Positions 18,015-26,878 of a stretch of DNA of 64,000 nt are shown one piece after another. Numbering within the stretch: position 1 is the stretch's first letter; each line of letters starts with the position of its first letter. This DNA comes from Paenibacillus_D sp047238105 (GTDB lineage: Bacteria; Bacillota; Bacilli; Paenibacillales; Paenibacillaceae): positions 4,154,001 through 4,218,000 of the forward strand of contig NZ_JBDFMD010000001.1 in NCBI RefSeq assembly GCF_047238105.1, written 5' to 3'. The position numbers and the translations under genes are program-made. The notes below the pieces were generated by a model, which saw nothing but the letters and a program-made list of their open reading frames with translations, made no database searches and was not told the origin of the DNA.

Positions 18015-19741
18015 TGGATCAGATCACGATATCGGTAATCGCCAACCGGCTGAAGGCTATCGGCAGACAGATGGGTGTCGTCATCGAACGGAGCGCGCAC
18101 TCGCCGCTCCTCGTCGAAGGACGGGATTTCTCGCTGGGCATCTACAGCGCCCAGGGCGCGCTGATCGAGCAGACGGAGTATATCCCGATCCTCGGTTATG
18201 CGACGGGGCCGGGCGTGCAGGCCGTCATCGACTACTTCGGCGACGACGTGCATCCCGGGGATGCGTTCCTGCACAATGACCCCTTCACCGGCGGCAACCA
18301 GCTGTCCGACTGGAAGGTCATCAAGCCGGTGTTCATCGGCGAGCAGCTGGTCGCCTGGACAGCGATCACAGCGCATCAGGCCGATGTCGGCGGCTCGGTG
18401 CCGGGCTCGTACAACCCGTATGCGACCGACCTGTGGCAGGAAGGGCTGCGGATCACGCCATTGCGGATCTATGAGAAGAACGCCAAGCGCCGCGACGTCT
18501 GGGACTTCGTGTTCGGCAACGTGCGGCTGCCGATCGTGGCCGACGACATCCAGGCGATGATCGGCGGCTGCACCGTGGGCGAGCGCGAGATGGTCGAGCT
18601 GATCAGCCGTTACACGATCCCTGTGTTCAATGAGGCGGTGGAGGAGATCTTTAACTCCACGGAGCGGATGGCCAAACGGATCATCAGCGAGATCCCCAAC
18701 GGCGAGTATACCGCCCGCTGGTGGGCCAACGACAATGGCTTCGATCATGAGGCGCGCATGAATATCGACGTCAAAGTAACGGTTGAGGATGAGCAGATGA
18801 CGGTGGACTTTACCGGTACCCATCCGCAGACGCCGGGCTATGTCAATGCGCCGATGCCGGTTACCGTCTCCTCGGTGATGATTGCTTTCTTCATGCTCAG
18901 CGAGCAGGAGATCGCCCATAACGAAGCGATCAAGCGCTGCATCCACTTCATCATACCGGAAGGCTGCATGCTCAATCCGCGGTTCCCGGCGGCATCGGGC
19001 TTCGGCAACCACTTGAGCGACCAGATCGTCTCGGCGGTCATGCTGGCGCTCTCCGAAGCGCTGCCCGGCCGTGTCACCGCAGGGTGGAACCCGCTGCTCT
19101 GCTCGATTATGAACGGTACCGATCCGCGCAAGCAGGCGCCATTCGTCGACATTATGATCAATGCCTGCAAAGGCGGCAGCGGCGGTACCGAAGGCGCAGA
19201 CGGCTATGATCATATCGGTCTGATCGCCTCGGGCGGCGCGATCTCTGCTCAGGACCCGGAGATGTTCGAGCTGACCAACCCGTGCTTCCTGCACAAGTTC
19301 GAGTATGCGCCCGACTCGGCAGGAGCCGGAGAGTGGCGCGGCGGTCTCGGCGTCGAGACGATCTTCGAGATCCAGTCGGCAGGCTCGCAGGCCAGCGTGT
19401 TCGGCGACGGCGCGAAGATCGGCATGACCGCTCCGGGTGTGCTGGGCGGCGGCGACGGCAGCGTCAACTCGATCGTCCTGGAGTACCCGGACGGCAGCGC
19501 CCAGGAAGCGCACATGAAGGATCTGATCTCGAACATTCCTTACGGCACGCTGTACAAGCAGATGGCTGGCGGCGGCGGCGGCTACGGAGATCCGAAGCGG
19601 CGTCCTGCCAGGCTGGTGGCGCGCGAGGTCCGCTACGGCGTGATCTCGGCGGAGTCGGCGGAGCGGGACTACGGCGTCAAGCTGTCGGATCCGGTCAAGG
19701 GCATCATCGATGAAGCGGCGACAGCTTTGCTGCGCGGCTGA
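18014..19741 (+). CDS. hyuB: Hydantoinase/oxoprolinase subunit B
   Basis: A 575-residue HyuB partner of the subunit encoded immediately upstream. It has the characteristic VVIERSAHSPLLVEGRDFS near the N-terminus and HNDPFTGGNQLSDW. Internally it has AHQADVGGSVPGSYNP, and near the C-terminus GAGEWRGGLGVE and the glycine-rich AGGGGGYGDPKRR. The ATG at 18014 overlaps the hyuA stop by one base. HyuA and HyuB form the catalytic complex, with ATP hydrolysis by A driving amide opening or carboxylation. Together with the M24 protein and importer it forms a catabolic unit for an imported cyclic amide or ureide-like compound (inference). Confidence 0.93.
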   Translation: MDQITISVIANRLKAIGRQMGVVIERSAHSPLLVEGRDFSLGIYSAQGALIEQTEYIPILGYATGPGVQAVIDYFGDDVHPGDAFLHNDPFTGGNQLSDWKVIKPVFIGEQLVAWTAITAHQADVGGSVPGSYNPYATDLWQEGLRITPLRIYEKNAKRRDVWDFVFGNVRLPIVADDIQAMIGGCTVGEREMVELISRYTIPVFNEAVEEIFNSTERMAKRIISEIPNGEYTARWWANDNGFDHEARMNIDVKVTVEDEQMTVDFTGTHPQTPGYVNAPMPVTVSSVMIAFFMLSEQEIAHNEAIKRCIHFIIPEGCMLNPRFPAASGFGNHLSDQIVSAVMLALSEALPGRVTAGWNPLLCSIMNGTDPRKQAPFVDIMINACKGGSGGTEGADGYDHIGLIASGGAISAQDPEMFELTNPCFLHKFEYAPDSAGAGEWRGGLGVETIFEIQSAGSQASVFGDGAKIGMTAPGVLGGGDGSVNSIVLEYPDGSAQEAHMKDLISNIPYGTLYKQMAGGGGGYGDPKRRPARLVAREVRYGVISAESAERDYGVKLSDPVKGIIDEAATALLRG

Positions 19742-19766
19742 CTGGCGCTGAGCGAGAGGTGACATC

Positions 19767-19794
19767 GAGCGAGCCCGGCCTTGGCCGGGCGCTC
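19767..19794. other. GC-rich hairpin between hyuB and the binding-protein gene
   Basis: GCCCGGCC (19773-19780) pairs with GGCCGGGC (19783-19790), flanked by GAGC/GCTC. There is no T-run, so termination is doubtful. It may be a processing or stability stem that raises expression of the binding protein downstream. The rest of the 378-base gap holds only a small TGACGG/CCGTCA hairpin at 20004-20019. I see no gene there. Confidence 0.5.
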
Positions 19795-20119
19795 TACCCC
19801 CGCAGACTCGCGGCTTCGGGGCCGGGCGAGTGCAGGAGAGCGAGGCAAGCCACTACTCAGGTGAATGGGGGGATACTGACGAACAGGTTGACGGATCGGC
19901 AATCACGATGGATCGCAGCGCAGTCCGCTCTGCAGCCGCTGCACCCGGTACGCCCACAGGCAGCCGAGCAGCTCTATTGCGCATGAGCGGCACCGCCCGG
20001 ATGTGACGGCGATCCGTCATCGTCAGTTTCTATGCCCGCAAGTTCTGCGGTCAGCCGCAAGGCTGGACGTTTTAAATATAGAGGCAACACACTTTGGATA
20101 ACAGGAAAAGGGGAAATGA

Positions 20120-21184
20120 ATGATGAAGCTTAACACACGTAAACCATCGCGACTGATCGCTCTGACAGTGGTCCTGGTCATGAGCATGGTGCTCGCCGCA
20201 TGCGGCGGCAACTCCGGCGGCGGCTCTACCGCCACTGGCGGGGAAGCGTCCGCTACGACATCCGGCGGTGCCAAGGTCAAGATCGGCGTATCGATTCCGG
20301 CGGAAGCCAACAACTCGCTGCAATACTGGTACAAAGGCATCCAGAAGCAAGCTGAGCTCTACGGCATGGAAGTTATCGGCATCGATGCCCAGCTGAACCC
20401 TTCCAAGCAAGTCGGCGATATGGACAGTCTGCTGGTGCAAAATGTAGACGTCATCCTCGTATGGCCGCTTGATCCGGCTGCTATCAAGCCGGCGATCGAC
20501 CGGGCGACCGAGAAGAAGGTGCCTGTCATCGGTATCGACTTCAACACGCAAACCGGCGGCGCAGACTTCGGTCTGGCCCAGCAGATCATCCTGGGCCGCG
20601 GTCAGGGCGGAGCCGACGTAGCCAAGCTGTTCGCCGACATGCTGCCGGAGGGCTCCGAGATCGGTGCGATCGGGATGGCTGCGCCGGTGCCGGGCAATAC
20701 CTACATGATGGAGCAATTCCGTATCGAGTCTGAAGCTTATCCGAATATTACTTGGGTCGGCCAACAGAACAATCCGACGGACAATATTGCCGGAGCAGAG
20801 CCGATGATGGCCAACCTGTTGACCAAGAATCCGAATATCCGCGCAGTTTTCACCTATAACGATGACAGTGCCGTCGGCGCTTCCCAAGCGATCACGAACA
20901 ACGGCAAGTCGCTGTACTCCGCTGACAATCCGGACGGTATCATCGTCGTCGGCTTCAACGCCGAGCAAGCAGGCGTCGAAGCGATCAAGCAAGGCAAGCA
21001 ATACGCGACGTTCAACATCAACCCGATCAAGTCCGGATCCGCTATGGTTCAAGCGGCCAAGCAGATCGTGGTCGACAAGGCTGCCGATGTACCGAAGGAA
21101 GTGACGATTCCGGCTGACTTCGTCAGTGCCGATAATATCGACAGCTTCCAATCGTGGGATGAAGAGCTGAACACGCTGCAATAA
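20120..21184 (+). CDS. Ribose-type ABC importer, substrate-binding lipoprotein
   Basis: A 354-residue periplasmic-binding-protein-like lipoprotein (Peripla_BP_4, RbsB type). The lipobox is VLAAC, followed by a Gly/Ser/Thr linker and the two-lobed fold. Visible signatures are KIGVSIPAEANNSLQYWYKG, VDVILVWPLDPAAIKPAID, and AVFTYNDDSAVGASQAI with GIIVVGFNAEQAG in the second lobe. The ATG at 20120 is doubled (ATGATG) and follows AAAAGGGG. It is the first gene of the importer, before the ATPase and permease. Family members bind sugars, purine nucleosides or other small polar molecules. The operon suggests a cyclic amide or ureide-like ligand here (inference). Confidence 0.92.
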   Translation: MMKLNTRKPSRLIALTVVLVMSMVLAACGGNSGGGSTATGGEASATTSGGAKVKIGVSIPAEANNSLQYWYKGIQKQAELYGMEVIGIDAQLNPSKQVGDMDSLLVQNVDVILVWPLDPAAIKPAIDRATEKKVPVIGIDFNTQTGGADFGLAQQIILGRGQGGADVAKLFADMLPEGSEIGAIGMAAPVPGNTYMMEQFRIESEAYPNITWVGQQNNPTDNIAGAEPMMANLLTKNPNIRAVFTYNDDSAVGASQAITNNGKSLYSADNPDGIIVVGFNAEQAGVEAIKQGKQYATFNINPIKSGSAMVQAAKQIVVDKAADVPKEVTIPADFVSADNIDSFQSWDEELNTLQ

Positions 21185-21249
21185 CGGGGTTGTCCATGAC
21201 TGAGCCATGAAGCCGGAAGGCTGGCAACCACAAGATCAGAGAGGTGTTT

Positions 21250-22755
21250 ATGAAAGATTCGGCAAGCAATAGTCAGCTGGCAGCGATCGAAGTAGACGGT
21301 TTGTATAAAGCGTTCCCCGGCGTCATGGCGCTGACGGATCTTTCGCTGACGATCCGCTCTGGCGAGATCTACGGTCTGGCCGGAGAGAACGGCTCGGGCA
21401 AGTCCACCCTGCTCCGCATCATCGCGGGGTTGGACAAGCCTGATGACGGCGAGGTCAGGATCTGGGGACAGCGGCTTCATGGCATCCGCTCCGCGTTGCG
21501 GAGCGGTATTGCTTTTGTCACCCAGGAGCCGTCGCTGGTCGGCAGTCTGTCGGTCGCTGAGAATATCGGGCTCGGACTGCACGCAGGCAATGGCCTGCTG
21601 GTCCGCCGCGGCAGACGCGACATGCGGGTACGGGAGATGCTCGGTATGCTGGGCATGGCTGAGCTGGACCTGCATCAGCCGGCCGGACGTCTGCAGCCTC
21701 ATGAGATGCAGATGGCGACGATCGCCCGGGCGCTCATCTCGGACCCGGACATCCTCTTGCTCGATGAAGCGACCAGCTCGCTGACGGACGATCAGACGGA
21801 GCGGCTCTTCACGCTGCTGCGGCAGCTCAAGGCCCGCGGCAAGACGATCGTATTCATCACGCACAAGCTGACGGAATATCTGGCATTGTGCGACCGGATC
21901 GCTGTGATGCGGGACTCGCAGCTTGTCTGCGAGCTGGAGCGCGGGGAGATGGAGGAAGAGCGCATCGTCCGGGAGATGGTAGGGCGCGAGCTGACTCAGC
22001 TGTTCCCCGAACCGCCTGCAGCGACGGGACTGCTGCCGGTGGTCCAGCTGCGGCTGGAGGATGTCAGCTGCGACGGGGCTTCGGGGATCAGTGCCGACTT
22101 CCGACAAGGCGAGATCTTCGTCCTGGCGGGCTTATCCGGCTGCGGGCGCAGCGAGCTGCTGCGGGCGGTCATCGGAGCTGTGCCGTGGCAGGGGGCGATG
22201 GAGCTGGAACACCAGCTGTATCGCCCGGGTTCGCCCGGAGATGCGGTCCAGGCCGGGATCGCCTATATTCCTGCCGAGCGCAAGTCCGATGGCATCATCG
22301 CCGGATTGTCGGTGTTGGAGAATACGGTGATCAGCCGCCGCCTGCGTGATCGGCCATGGGGCCGGGTGAAGGCCGAGCAGGAGCGCCAGTTGTATGATGA
22401 ATTGAAGGAAGTATTCAAGATTAAGGCTGCGAGCGGCGCTGTCCGGATCGAGACCCTCTCCGGCGGCAATCAGCAGAAGGCGCTGCTGGCCAGAGCCACC
22501 TCATGGACGCCGCGTGTCCTGCTCCTGGATGAGCCGACGCGAGGTATTGACGTCGGCGCCAAAGCGGATATCTATCGGCTGCTGCGGCAGCTGACTGCGG
22601 ACGGCGTGACGGTCATCGTCTCGACCTCCGATCTGCAGGAAGCCGTGGGCATCGCCGATCGCATCGGCGTCATGTTCCGCGGCCGGCTGCTCCAGGTGCT
22701 GGAGCAGGATCTCACTTCCGAAAGGGTGATGTACTATGCCACAGGCAACCACTAG
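21250..22755 (+). CDS. Ribose-type ABC importer, duplicated ATPase
   Basis: A 501-residue ATPase with two nucleotide-binding halves. The first half has a good Walker A (GLAGENGSGKST) and Walker B (DILLLDEATSSL), but its signature loop reads LQPHEMQ instead of LSxGxxQ. The second half has the typical degenerate Walker A of this class (GLSGCGRSE), a proper LSGGNQQK signature and LLLDEPTRGIDVG. This split is usual for RbsA/MglA proteins, though the first signature is unusually worn. The start is ATG 21250 after GAGGTG; GTG 21244 is also in frame. It overlaps the permease gene by 20 bases. Confidence 0.92.
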   Translation: MKDSASNSQLAAIEVDGLYKAFPGVMALTDLSLTIRSGEIYGLAGENGSGKSTLLRIIAGLDKPDDGEVRIWGQRLHGIRSALRSGIAFVTQEPSLVGSLSVAENIGLGLHAGNGLLVRRGRRDMRVREMLGMLGMAELDLHQPAGRLQPHEMQMATIARALISDPDILLLDEATSSLTDDQTERLFTLLRQLKARGKTIVFITHKLTEYLALCDRIAVMRDSQLVCELERGEMEEERIVREMVGRELTQLFPEPPAATGLLPVVQLRLEDVSCDGASGISADFRQGEIFVLAGLSGCGRSELLRAVIGAVPWQGAMELEHQLYRPGSPGDAVQAGIAYIPAERKSDGIIAGLSVLENTVISRRLRDRPWGRVKAEQERQLYDELKEVFKIKAASGAVRIETLSGGNQQKALLARATSWTPRVLLLDEPTRGIDVGAKADIYRLLRQLTADGVTVIVSTSDLQEAVGIADRIGVMFRGRLLQVLEQDLTSERVMYYATGNH

Positions 22756-23734
22756 TAATGCGCCAGCGCTGGAAGGCAAAGCGAGCCGCCTGGAGACGCT
22801 GCAGCGGCTGTTCTTCCGCTTTGCGGGCATCGGTCCGTTGCTCGTCCTGCTCTGTGTCGTCATCGCCATTATGAATCCGGTGTTCCTGAGCTTCCAGAAC
22901 TGGATCAACCTGCTGAACTCGGTAGCTTCGATCTGGATTATGGCCATGGCGATGACGATGGTGCTGCTGACGGCAGGCTTCGATCTGTCGGTAGGCGCGA
23001 TGCTGGCGCTGAGCGGTGTCGGCATGGTCTCGATGATGAATGCCGGGGTACCCGAGATTCCGGCGATCCTGCTGACGATGGCAGGCGCTGCGGTGATCGG
23101 CGGGGCGACCAACGGGCTGCTGATCGGCAGGATGGGGCTGAACTTCTTCGTCGTGACGCTGGGGACGATGTCTTTGTATCGGGGGATCGTCTACGTCTGG
23201 ACGAACGGGCAGACGCTCTACGCTTCGGATTATTCGGTCGTCCAGTGGATCGGCAATGGCAAGATCGGGCCGATGCCGGTGACGATCCTGCTGATGCTGC
23301 TCGTATTCGTAGCCGTCTGGCTGATGCTGCGCTATACCAACTATGGCCGTTCCATCTATGTCGTCGGCGGCAATCCGACTGCTGCTCGGCTGGCCGGCAT
23401 GAATGTCGCGCTCATCCTCATCTCGGTCTACGCGTTCGCGGCGATGTTTGCAGGCTTGGCCGGCATCGTCGAGACCGGCCGGCTGGCGTCGGCTTCGCCG
23501 ACGGTCGGCATGAGCACGGAGCTGCTCGTCGCGGCGGCGGTGCTGCTCGGCGGCACCAGCTTCCGCGGCGGCGAGGGCGGTGTCGTCGGCACGGCGCTCG
23601 GCGTCCTCTTCATCGGGGTGCTGCAGAATGGTCTCGGCCTCTCGGGTATCTCGTCCTATTGGCAGAATGTCATCACCGGCGTCATCCTGATCTTCGCCAT
23701 CATGCTCAATCACGCCAAATCCAAGCGAGGCTGA
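22736..23734 (+). CDS. Ribose-type ABC importer, permease
   Basis: A 332-residue inner-membrane permease of the RbsC class, with about eight to ten hydrophobic helices. It has the typical TAGFDLSVGAMLALSG and ALGVLFIGVLQNGLGLSG, and the cytoplasmic loop VGGNPTAARLAGMN contacting the ATPase. The ATG at 22736 lies within the end of the ATPase gene, giving translational coupling. It is the last gene of the hydantoinase island. Only one permease is present, so it should act as a homodimer. Confidence 0.93.
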   Translation: MPQATTSNAPALEGKASRLETLQRLFFRFAGIGPLLVLLCVVIAIMNPVFLSFQNWINLLNSVASIWIMAMAMTMVLLTAGFDLSVGAMLALSGVGMVSMMNAGVPEIPAILLTMAGAAVIGGATNGLLIGRMGLNFFVVTLGTMSLYRGIVYVWTNGQTLYASDYSVVQWIGNGKIGPMPVTILLMLLVFVAVWLMLRYTNYGRSIYVVGGNPTAARLAGMNVALILISVYAFAAMFAGLAGIVETGRLASASPTVGMSTELLVAAAVLLGGTSFRGGEGGVVGTALGVLFIGVLQNGLGLSGISSYWQNVITGVILIFAIMLNHAKSKRG

Positions 23735-23924
23735 GCAGAGGAGAGATGACGCTGCCCGATGAGCCGGTGTGCCCTTCCTGGAAGCGTGCGCCGGCTTCTT
23801 GGCGTTGAGCGAGGGATGACGAGACAGCCCGTCTCAAGGTGCAACGTCTCCATGAAAGCGCTTTGAGGCTCCGCCGCTCCGCGTCGCCTTGTTTCTTGAC
23901 CCAAATAAGCATAGAATATGTACT

Positions 23925-24443
23925 ATGAAAAAATCGACCTTCTTCTATTTACTAGTGTTGGCAGGCTGGGTGATCCTCGTCTTCACCTTCTCCTCGCAGT
24001 CCTACGAACAGCAGAGCATCAAGCCGCTGCTGCATCGGATCTTTCAGGATGTGAACCTGTCCCGCTGGATGCCGGATATCAACCTGTACTATCAGGGGCG
24101 GGCGATCAGCGCCAAGTTCGACCCCTATAATTTCATAGAGTTCGTGTTCCGCAAGTCTGCTCATCTGTTCGTCTATGGCATGCTGGCTTCGCTGTTGCTG
24201 CTGTTGTTCCGCTCGATCTTCAGCCGCCGGCCGCTGCTGTCGACGCTGCTGGCGCTGGCCACGACGTTCGTGGCGGCAGGTCTGGACGAGTGGAACCAGT
24301 ACCAGTCTGACAGCAGGACCGGTACCATGACTGATGTCATGATCGATATGACGGGAGCTGCCATCGGGATCACGATCACCTGGATCCTGATCGGGCTGTT
24401 CCGGCGCCGCTCCAGACGGCGGAAGCGGCGTACACGCAGATGA
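23925..24443 (+). CDS. VanZ-family membrane protein
   Basis: A 172-residue VanZ-like protein with four hydrophobic segments. The first (FFYLLVLAGWVILVFTFSSQ) ends in the F-S-S-Q stretch common in the family. FVFRKSAHLFVYGMLASLL and a conserved DEWNQ after the third helix are also typical, and the C-terminus is a very basic tail (RRRSRRRKRR). VanZ proteins are linked to low-level teicoplanin resistance in enterococci, but most have no known role. The ATG at 23925 has only a weak ribosome site. It is followed 13 bases later by mobA. Confidence 0.82.
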   Translation: MKKSTFFYLLVLAGWVILVFTFSSQSYEQQSIKPLLHRIFQDVNLSRWMPDINLYYQGRAISAKFDPYNFIEFVFRKSAHLFVYGMLASLLLLLFRSIFSRRPLLSTLLALATTFVAAGLDEWNQYQSDSRTGTMTDVMIDMTGAAIGITITWILIGLFRRRSRRRKRRTRR

Positions 24444-24456
24444 GGCGGTGGTATCG

Positions 24457-25158
24457 ATGAGTCAGCTCCGGGCAATCATCATCGCAGGAGGAGGGAGCCG
24501 GCGCATGGGGACGGACAAAGCGCTGCTGCCGCTGCAAGGGCGGCCGCTGCTGGCCCATGTCGCCGCGCAGCTCCTGGCGTTCTGCTGCCATATCGATATT
24601 GCAGCCGGTACGGCAGAGCGGGCAGAGCGTTACAAGACAGCGCTGGTCGAGGCGGGAGTGGGACACCGCGTGACAGTGTCGTCTGAGGGGCGGGACAGCA
24701 GTGCGCCGGGGCGTGTGATCCGCTTCGTCGATGATCGCTGGCCGGGCGCCGGACCGCTGGCTGGTCTGCATGCGGCGCTGAGCGAGCACTCGCCTGCTTC
24801 GCAGGCAGCGGCGAGCGACCGGGAGCAGACGGGGCTCTCCCCGTACGCGCTGGTGACGGCCTGTGACATGCCCATGGTGAGCGTGCCTCTTGTGGGCCGC
24901 ATGCTGGAGCAGGCGCGAGTGACAGGAGCAGATATCATCTGCGTACCCGGACAGCCCTTTCATGCGCTGTACCATGAGCGGATCGCTGCCGTTATCGAAG
25001 CGATGCTGCGTGAGGGCGACCGCCGCTTTATGCGCTTGCTGGCAAGGGTGCAGACGGCGGAGGTGGAACTGGCGGCGGCAGAGGCAGCGCTATTCGAGCC
25101 GCTCAACACGCCAGAGGCGTACTGGTCTTATGTCGAAGGCTTGAGGGGGCATCCGTAG
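24457..25158 (+). CDS. mobA: Molybdenum cofactor guanylyltransferase
   Basis: A 233-residue MobA-type nucleotidyltransferase that would join GMP to molybdenum cofactor, giving the bis-MGD form used by nitrate reductases. The N-terminal nucleotide-binding loop is IIIAGGGSRRMGTDKALLPL. WPGAGPLAGLHAAL and LVTACDMPMVS follow (magnesium-binding D), with FHALYHE and FEPLNTPEAYWSY near the end. It contains an insertion of about 20 residues (about 105-130) richer in Ser/Ala/Glu. The start is ATG 24457 after GAGGCGG; GTG 24448 is in frame but weaker. It lies beside the nitrate-transport gene, although no nitrate reductase is in the window. Confidence 0.9.
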   Translation: MSQLRAIIIAGGGSRRMGTDKALLPLQGRPLLAHVAAQLLAFCCHIDIAAGTAERAERYKTALVEAGVGHRVTVSSEGRDSSAPGRVIRFVDDRWPGAGPLAGLHAALSEHSPASQAAASDREQTGLSPYALVTACDMPMVSVPLVGRMLEQARVTGADIICVPGQPFHALYHERIAAVIEAMLREGDRRFMRLLARVQTAEVELAAAEAALFEPLNTPEAYWSYVEGLRGHP

Positions 25159-25193
25159 GAATGAATATCAGCTGCCTCGATAAATGCGGACGC

Positions 25194-25230
25194 ACCCACA
25201 CCCCCTGCAGCAACTGCAGGGGGTGTGGGT
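25194..25230. terminator. Perfect 17-bp hairpin between convergent mobA and narK
   Basis: ACCCACACCCCCTGCAG (25194-25210) pairs without mismatch with 25214-25230 across a 3-base loop (CAA). It lies 36 bases after mobA. There is no T-run, so it is at best a weak terminator. Its form (long perfect stem, 3-base loop) resembles the hairpin at 2542-2584, though the sequence differs. The rest of the gap to 25514 contains only the possible small gene at 25324-25518. Confidence 0.55.
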
Positions 25231-25323
25231 AGTTGGTGCGGGCCCGGGCGGCGCCATCTGGCAGCGGGGAGTGGTCGGATCACCGCTGCCGTGGGTCGCG
25301 CGCGCGCGCCCGCATGCGGAGGA

Positions 25324-25518
25324 TCAGCAGCCGGCTTGCTGCTGCCGGCCAGATGCGTCTCGCAATACGGATGGATGCCGATCTCCATTAGGAGACCGCC
25401 CGGTGTACATGGCGCCGCCATGCCTGTCGTCGGCATCATGCCCGGTCACAGGCTCGGGTCCCCACCAATCGAAGATATCCAGCCAGTCATGCTCCATCTC
25501 GAAGTCCAGGGCGCTCAT
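25324..25518 (-). CDS. Possible small protein translationally coupled to narK
   Basis: The narK stop codon overlaps an ATG (ATGA, 25515-25518) that opens a 64-codon frame. The first 35 or so residues look protein-like and acidic (FEMEHDWLDIFDWWGPEPVT), with several tryptophans. After about residue 40 the composition looks less natural. A neighbouring minus-strand frame then reads LLMEIGIHPYCETHLAGS, so a frameshift near 25395 is possible. I recognise no family. The coupling geometry is the main support. Confidence 0.35.
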   Translation of the reverse strand: MSALDFEMEHDWLDIFDWWGPEPVTGHDADDRHGGAMYTGRSPNGDRHPSVLRDASGRQQQAGC

Positions 25519-26750
25519 CCGGAGGTCACCGTCTGCTGGTCGATGATCGCTTTGCCGCCATGGCCGACCCAGGTCTGCTTCCACTGCTTTTGGACGATGA
25601 AGATGAGCAGGATGCAGGCGACGGCAATCGCGCTGAGGATGAGGAAACCGGGGGTGTACGAACCGGTCGTCTGCTTCAGATTGCCCAGGATTTTGGGGAG
25701 GAAATATCCGCCGAGTCCGCCCGCGGCGCCGACGATGCCTGTGACGAGACCGATCTCGTTCTGGAAGCGCTGAGGCACCAGCTGGAAGACAGCGCCGTTG
25801 CCCATGCCCAGACACATCATGCCGACGAAGAGCAGGACCGTGATGACCGCAAGCGGCGGCAGCGAGGATACGGCGGCCAGCATGATGGCGACGCCGGCAT
25901 ACAGACCCATCAGCATCCGGATGCCGCCGATCCGGTCAGCCAACCAGCCGCCTACCGGGCGGAAGAAGCTGCCTGCGATGACGCAGATCGTCGTAAAGTC
26001 GGCTGCTCGCACTGCGCTTAGTCCATACTGCGTATTGAAGAAGATCGTCAGATAGTTGGCCATGCCTACGAAACCGCCGAAGGTGACGGCATAGAGGATG
26101 CAGAACATCCAGGTGTCTTTCTGGCGCAGCACGGCCGCATAATCTGCGAATTTCTTCGGTCCCGGCTGATTGGGGCTGTCCTTGGCGAACAGGCTGAATA
26201 CGATGAACACCAGGAGGATCGGGATCAGCGCCAGTCCGAAGACGATCTCCCAACTGCCGAAATGCTGGGCAATCCGGTTGGCAAACAGAGTGGTCAGTAC
26301 TGTACCGCTGTTGCCCGCTCCCGCGATGCCCATGGCAAGACCCTGATACTGAGGCGGATACCAGCGACTGGCCAACGGCAATGCTGCAGCGAAGGAAGCG
26401 CCGGCGACGCCGAGCAATAAGGCGACGATATACAATTCGCCTAGCGAACCGATGAACTGCCATCCCCAGACGAGCGGCACCATCGTAATCAGCATGCCGA
26501 TCTGCCCGGTCCGCTTCGGACCGATATAGTCGGTCAGGAAGCCTAAGACAAGTCGCAGGATCGAGCCGCCGAGTATCGGCAGAGCGACGAGATTGGCGGC
26601 CTGCGCCGCATTCATCGGGTAGTCGCTCATAATGACGACGACCAGCGGGCCGAGCAGCACCCAGATCATAAAACTAACGTCAAAGTATAAGAACGAACTG
26701 AGTAGAGACGGGGTATGTCCGCTTTTTAAAAAGCTTTTTTGATCCATCAT
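25515..26750 (-). CDS. narK: Nitrate/nitrite transporter of the major facilitator superfamily
   Basis: A 411-residue, 12-helix MFS protein of the NarK/NasA nitrate-nitrite porter family. Seen are LRLVLGFLTDYIGPKRTGQI (loop 2-3 motif), the first nitrate signature AGAGNSGTVLTTLFANRIAQ in helix 5, and GAAGGLGGYFLPKILG in helix 11. It would import nitrate for assimilation or exchange it for nitrite. It starts at the doubled ATG at 26750 with GAGGAG about 11 bases upstream. It is transcribed from the promoter at 26986-27015 through a leader with two ANTAR-type hexaloop hairpins and a terminator-like stem. The ANTAR protein gene lies directly upstream in the same direction. Confidence 0.92.
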   Translation of the reverse strand: MMDQKSFLKSGHTPSLLSSFLYFDVSFMIWVLLGPLVVVIMSDYPMNAAQAANLVALPILGGSILRLVLGFLTDYIGPKRTGQIGMLITMVPLVWGWQFIGSLGELYIVALLLGVAGASFAAALPLASRWYPPQYQGLAMGIAGAGNSGTVLTTLFANRIAQHFGSWEIVFGLALIPILLVFIVFSLFAKDSPNQPGPKKFADYAAVLRQKDTWMFCILYAVTFGGFVGMANYLTIFFNTQYGLSAVRAADFTTICVIAGSFFRPVGGWLADRIGGIRMLMGLYAGVAIMLAAVSSLPPLAVITVLLFVGMMCLGMGNGAVFQLVPQRFQNEIGLVTGIVGAAGGLGGYFLPKILGNLKQTTGSYTPGFLILSAIAVACILLIFIVQKQWKQTWVGHGGKAIIDQQTVTSG

Positions 26751-26878
26751 CGCAATTCAAGCTCCTCTCCAATATAACCTGCATCCTATCCGCTTGCTGC
26801 ACCGTGGCCACGGCTTCTCTGTCTTGAACATTTTTTCGTCTTGTGCATGTTTTCGAAAAATCTCGATTCCACCTAAAT

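Noticed and set aside
19744..23830. Short similarity between 19743-19764 and 23802-23823 (TGGCGYTGAGCGAG core)
   Set aside because: Only about 20 bases match, both in spacers after importer or enzyme genes. It is too short and GC-rich to call a repeat without genome-wide counts.
25231..25323. Gene on either strand in the mobA-narK gap
   Set aside because: Frames here are short, with CG-rich alternating sequence (GCGCGCGCGC near 25300) and no start signals.
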